Below, in pieces: positions 59,851 through 61,006 of a stretch of 61,006 nt of DNA (its first letter is position 1; each line of letters begins with the position of its first letter). The stretch is taken from NCBI GenBank assembly GCA_003640385.1, contig RCAB01000394.1, positions 1 to 61,006 of the forward strand, read 5' to 3'. The notes below the pieces were generated by a model. It was not told where the DNA came from and did no database searches. It saw only the letters and a list, made by a program, of their open reading frames with translations. Made by a program: the position numbers and the translations under genes. The stretch comes from Setaria digitata (Eukaryota > Nematoda > Chromadorea > Rhabditida > Setariidae).

Positions 59851-59897
59851 AAAGATAATTAAGTTTTCGTAGCTCAACCTGCGAAAGGATCATTATC
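59851..59897 (+). pseudogene. Degenerate fragment of the 3' end of 18S rRNA
   Basis: From 59862 the sequence follows the universal eukaryotic 18S 3' end (GTTTCCGTAGGTGAACC, then TGCGGAAGGATCATTA) with four substitutions in 33 positions. It keeps AACCTGCG and AAGGATCATTA intact. The preceding AAAGATAATTAA resembles the AAAGTCGTAACAAG just upstream in 18S. No further rRNA was recognised on either side, so this is a remnant and not a working gene. The match rests on the well-known conserved terminus recalled from memory. Confidence 0.6.
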
Positions 59898-61006
59898 GTT
59901 GCATTAATAATGACAACAACAATTGTTACTACAGTTATTAATTACAGTAGCATTAGTAATGTGGTACCAATACTAATATTGGACTATTAATTCAAATTAA
60001 TAAGAATATAAATTTGAATGCACAAACCGTATTATAATCGTTCTTGCCTATGTCTTGTCTAAGTTATAGCATATATACCTTTGATAACAATGATGAAAAG
60101 CATAATCTTTTATTAATAATTCAATATTTTGCAAATCACTGTAAATTAATTGGGAATTTTAATGCTCAATTAGAGATGTGACAAAATAGAATTGGAAAAA
60201 TTTCTTCAGAAAATGATTAAATCAAGCTAAACATTACTGCGTCTTCCTTATAATTATACGTGTTGCCTGATGTTGTCTTGTATCAAATATCGCTAAGACT
60301 ACAATTCTTTGGATATAAAATTTATTTCTATGTGTACTATTACATCCAACAATTATTATCTCCTAAAGATTGGAAAAATACTTTTTTTTTTTTTTTGTAA
60401 AGCAGTTCTTTTTGATTTGTTATATATAATTCATTAATGAATAATTTTTTTGTTGAAGTATTTAAATTGGATGAATTAAATTAATAAAAAATTTAGGATG
60501 TAAATGCATAAATTTGATTTTAGGTTTGCAAATTTTTATTTTTACGTGTTTTGCATGTAAAAAAAAAAAAATATTTACAAAAAGATTTTTAAATTGTAAA
60601 GCATTCCATCGTATATTTCTGAATAAAGCGAGTTTATATTAGTGTAGAAAATAATTTTATTGGTTTAGAGAATTTTTTTTTTTTGTTCTTCCAAGGATTC
60701 TGACCGTTTTTTGCTGACTATGTGCTTCTTTAATTTTTTAATTTTATTCTTTTCCTGTTGTATACCTTTTGATTACCCTTATTCACTTCGTTTCATTGGC
60801 TTTATATTTGATTTTTTTCAAGTTAATTATTATCTATTATATTGTTTTTTTTTTTTTTTTGTGAAAATTTTTTAATTTCACTTATCCTTAACCTGTCATT
60901 ATATTCGCTTCAATTTTCAGCGCATTTTTTTTTAAATGTCATTTGAATAGTCCTTTATTATAAGATTATTATAGTCATTTTATATCAGAATATAAAGTTC
61001 CGTTTT

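Larger units (their letters stand above)
45661..61006. other. About 15 kb without a confident gene, upstream of the smoothelin-like gene
   Basis: Intergenic DNA or 5' introns of the smoothelin-like gene. It contains a minisatellite, palindromes, a nested fold-back, a long inverted repeat and an rRNA-like fragment. Less AT-rich islands occur near 50880-51030, 52680-52840, 55480-55570 and 56130-56160. None gives a supported exon. Long open frames here (for example 47198-47473, 49208-49541, 54184-54450) run through homopolymers and look spurious. Confidence 0.6.

Overview
The window looks like nuclear DNA of a nematode, most likely a filarial (clade III) species. It is very AT-rich, the genes are split by introns, splice acceptors are short TTTTCAG-type sites after T tracts, and several start codons lie 7-15 nt downstream of an acceptor-like site, as expected for spliced-leader trans-splicing. 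The species call is inference. I could run no database search. Gene models were built by hand: exons were joined only where splice sites and codon phase agree.

Four genes are supported, all on the minus strand. (1) 189-4108: an eight-exon MADF/BESS-domain DNA-binding protein of 399 aa. (2) 5680-9888: a nine-exon PSMD5 (S5B) orthologue of 517 aa, an assembly chaperone of the 26S proteasome regulatory particle. (3) 11908-15335: a three-exon, four-transmembrane protein of 165 aa, of no family I can name firmly, with a layout reminiscent of LAPTM4-like proteins. (4) 25326-45638: a twelve-exon, 20 kb gene for a smoothelin-type calponin-homology protein of 476 aa with long introns. Each model closes in frame from ATG to stop with consistent phase at every junction. 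There is no sign of a shared pathway. The common strand may be coincidence or local clustering, and the gaps are too large for a typical operon.

Only weaker candidates were found elsewhere: a 39-aa plus-strand ORF divergent from PSMD5 (9965-10084), an orphan exon-like stretch (17710-17815), promoter-like sites, and a degenerate fragment matching the 3' end of eukaryotic 18S rRNA (59851-59897).

The remaining sequence, including about 15 kb at the right end, is AT-rich intergenic or intronic DNA full of poly-A/poly-T runs. Structures that stand out are a (TA)n tract of about 360 bp inside an inverted repeat (4735-5165), a long inverted repeat with arms of about 200 bp (56117-56789), a nested fold-back (54389-54537), several perfect palindromes, a minisatellite and two imperfect tandem duplications. 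Five single-N positions mark assembly joins. Three of them sit between near-identical copies and are probably duplicated contig ends rather than biology.
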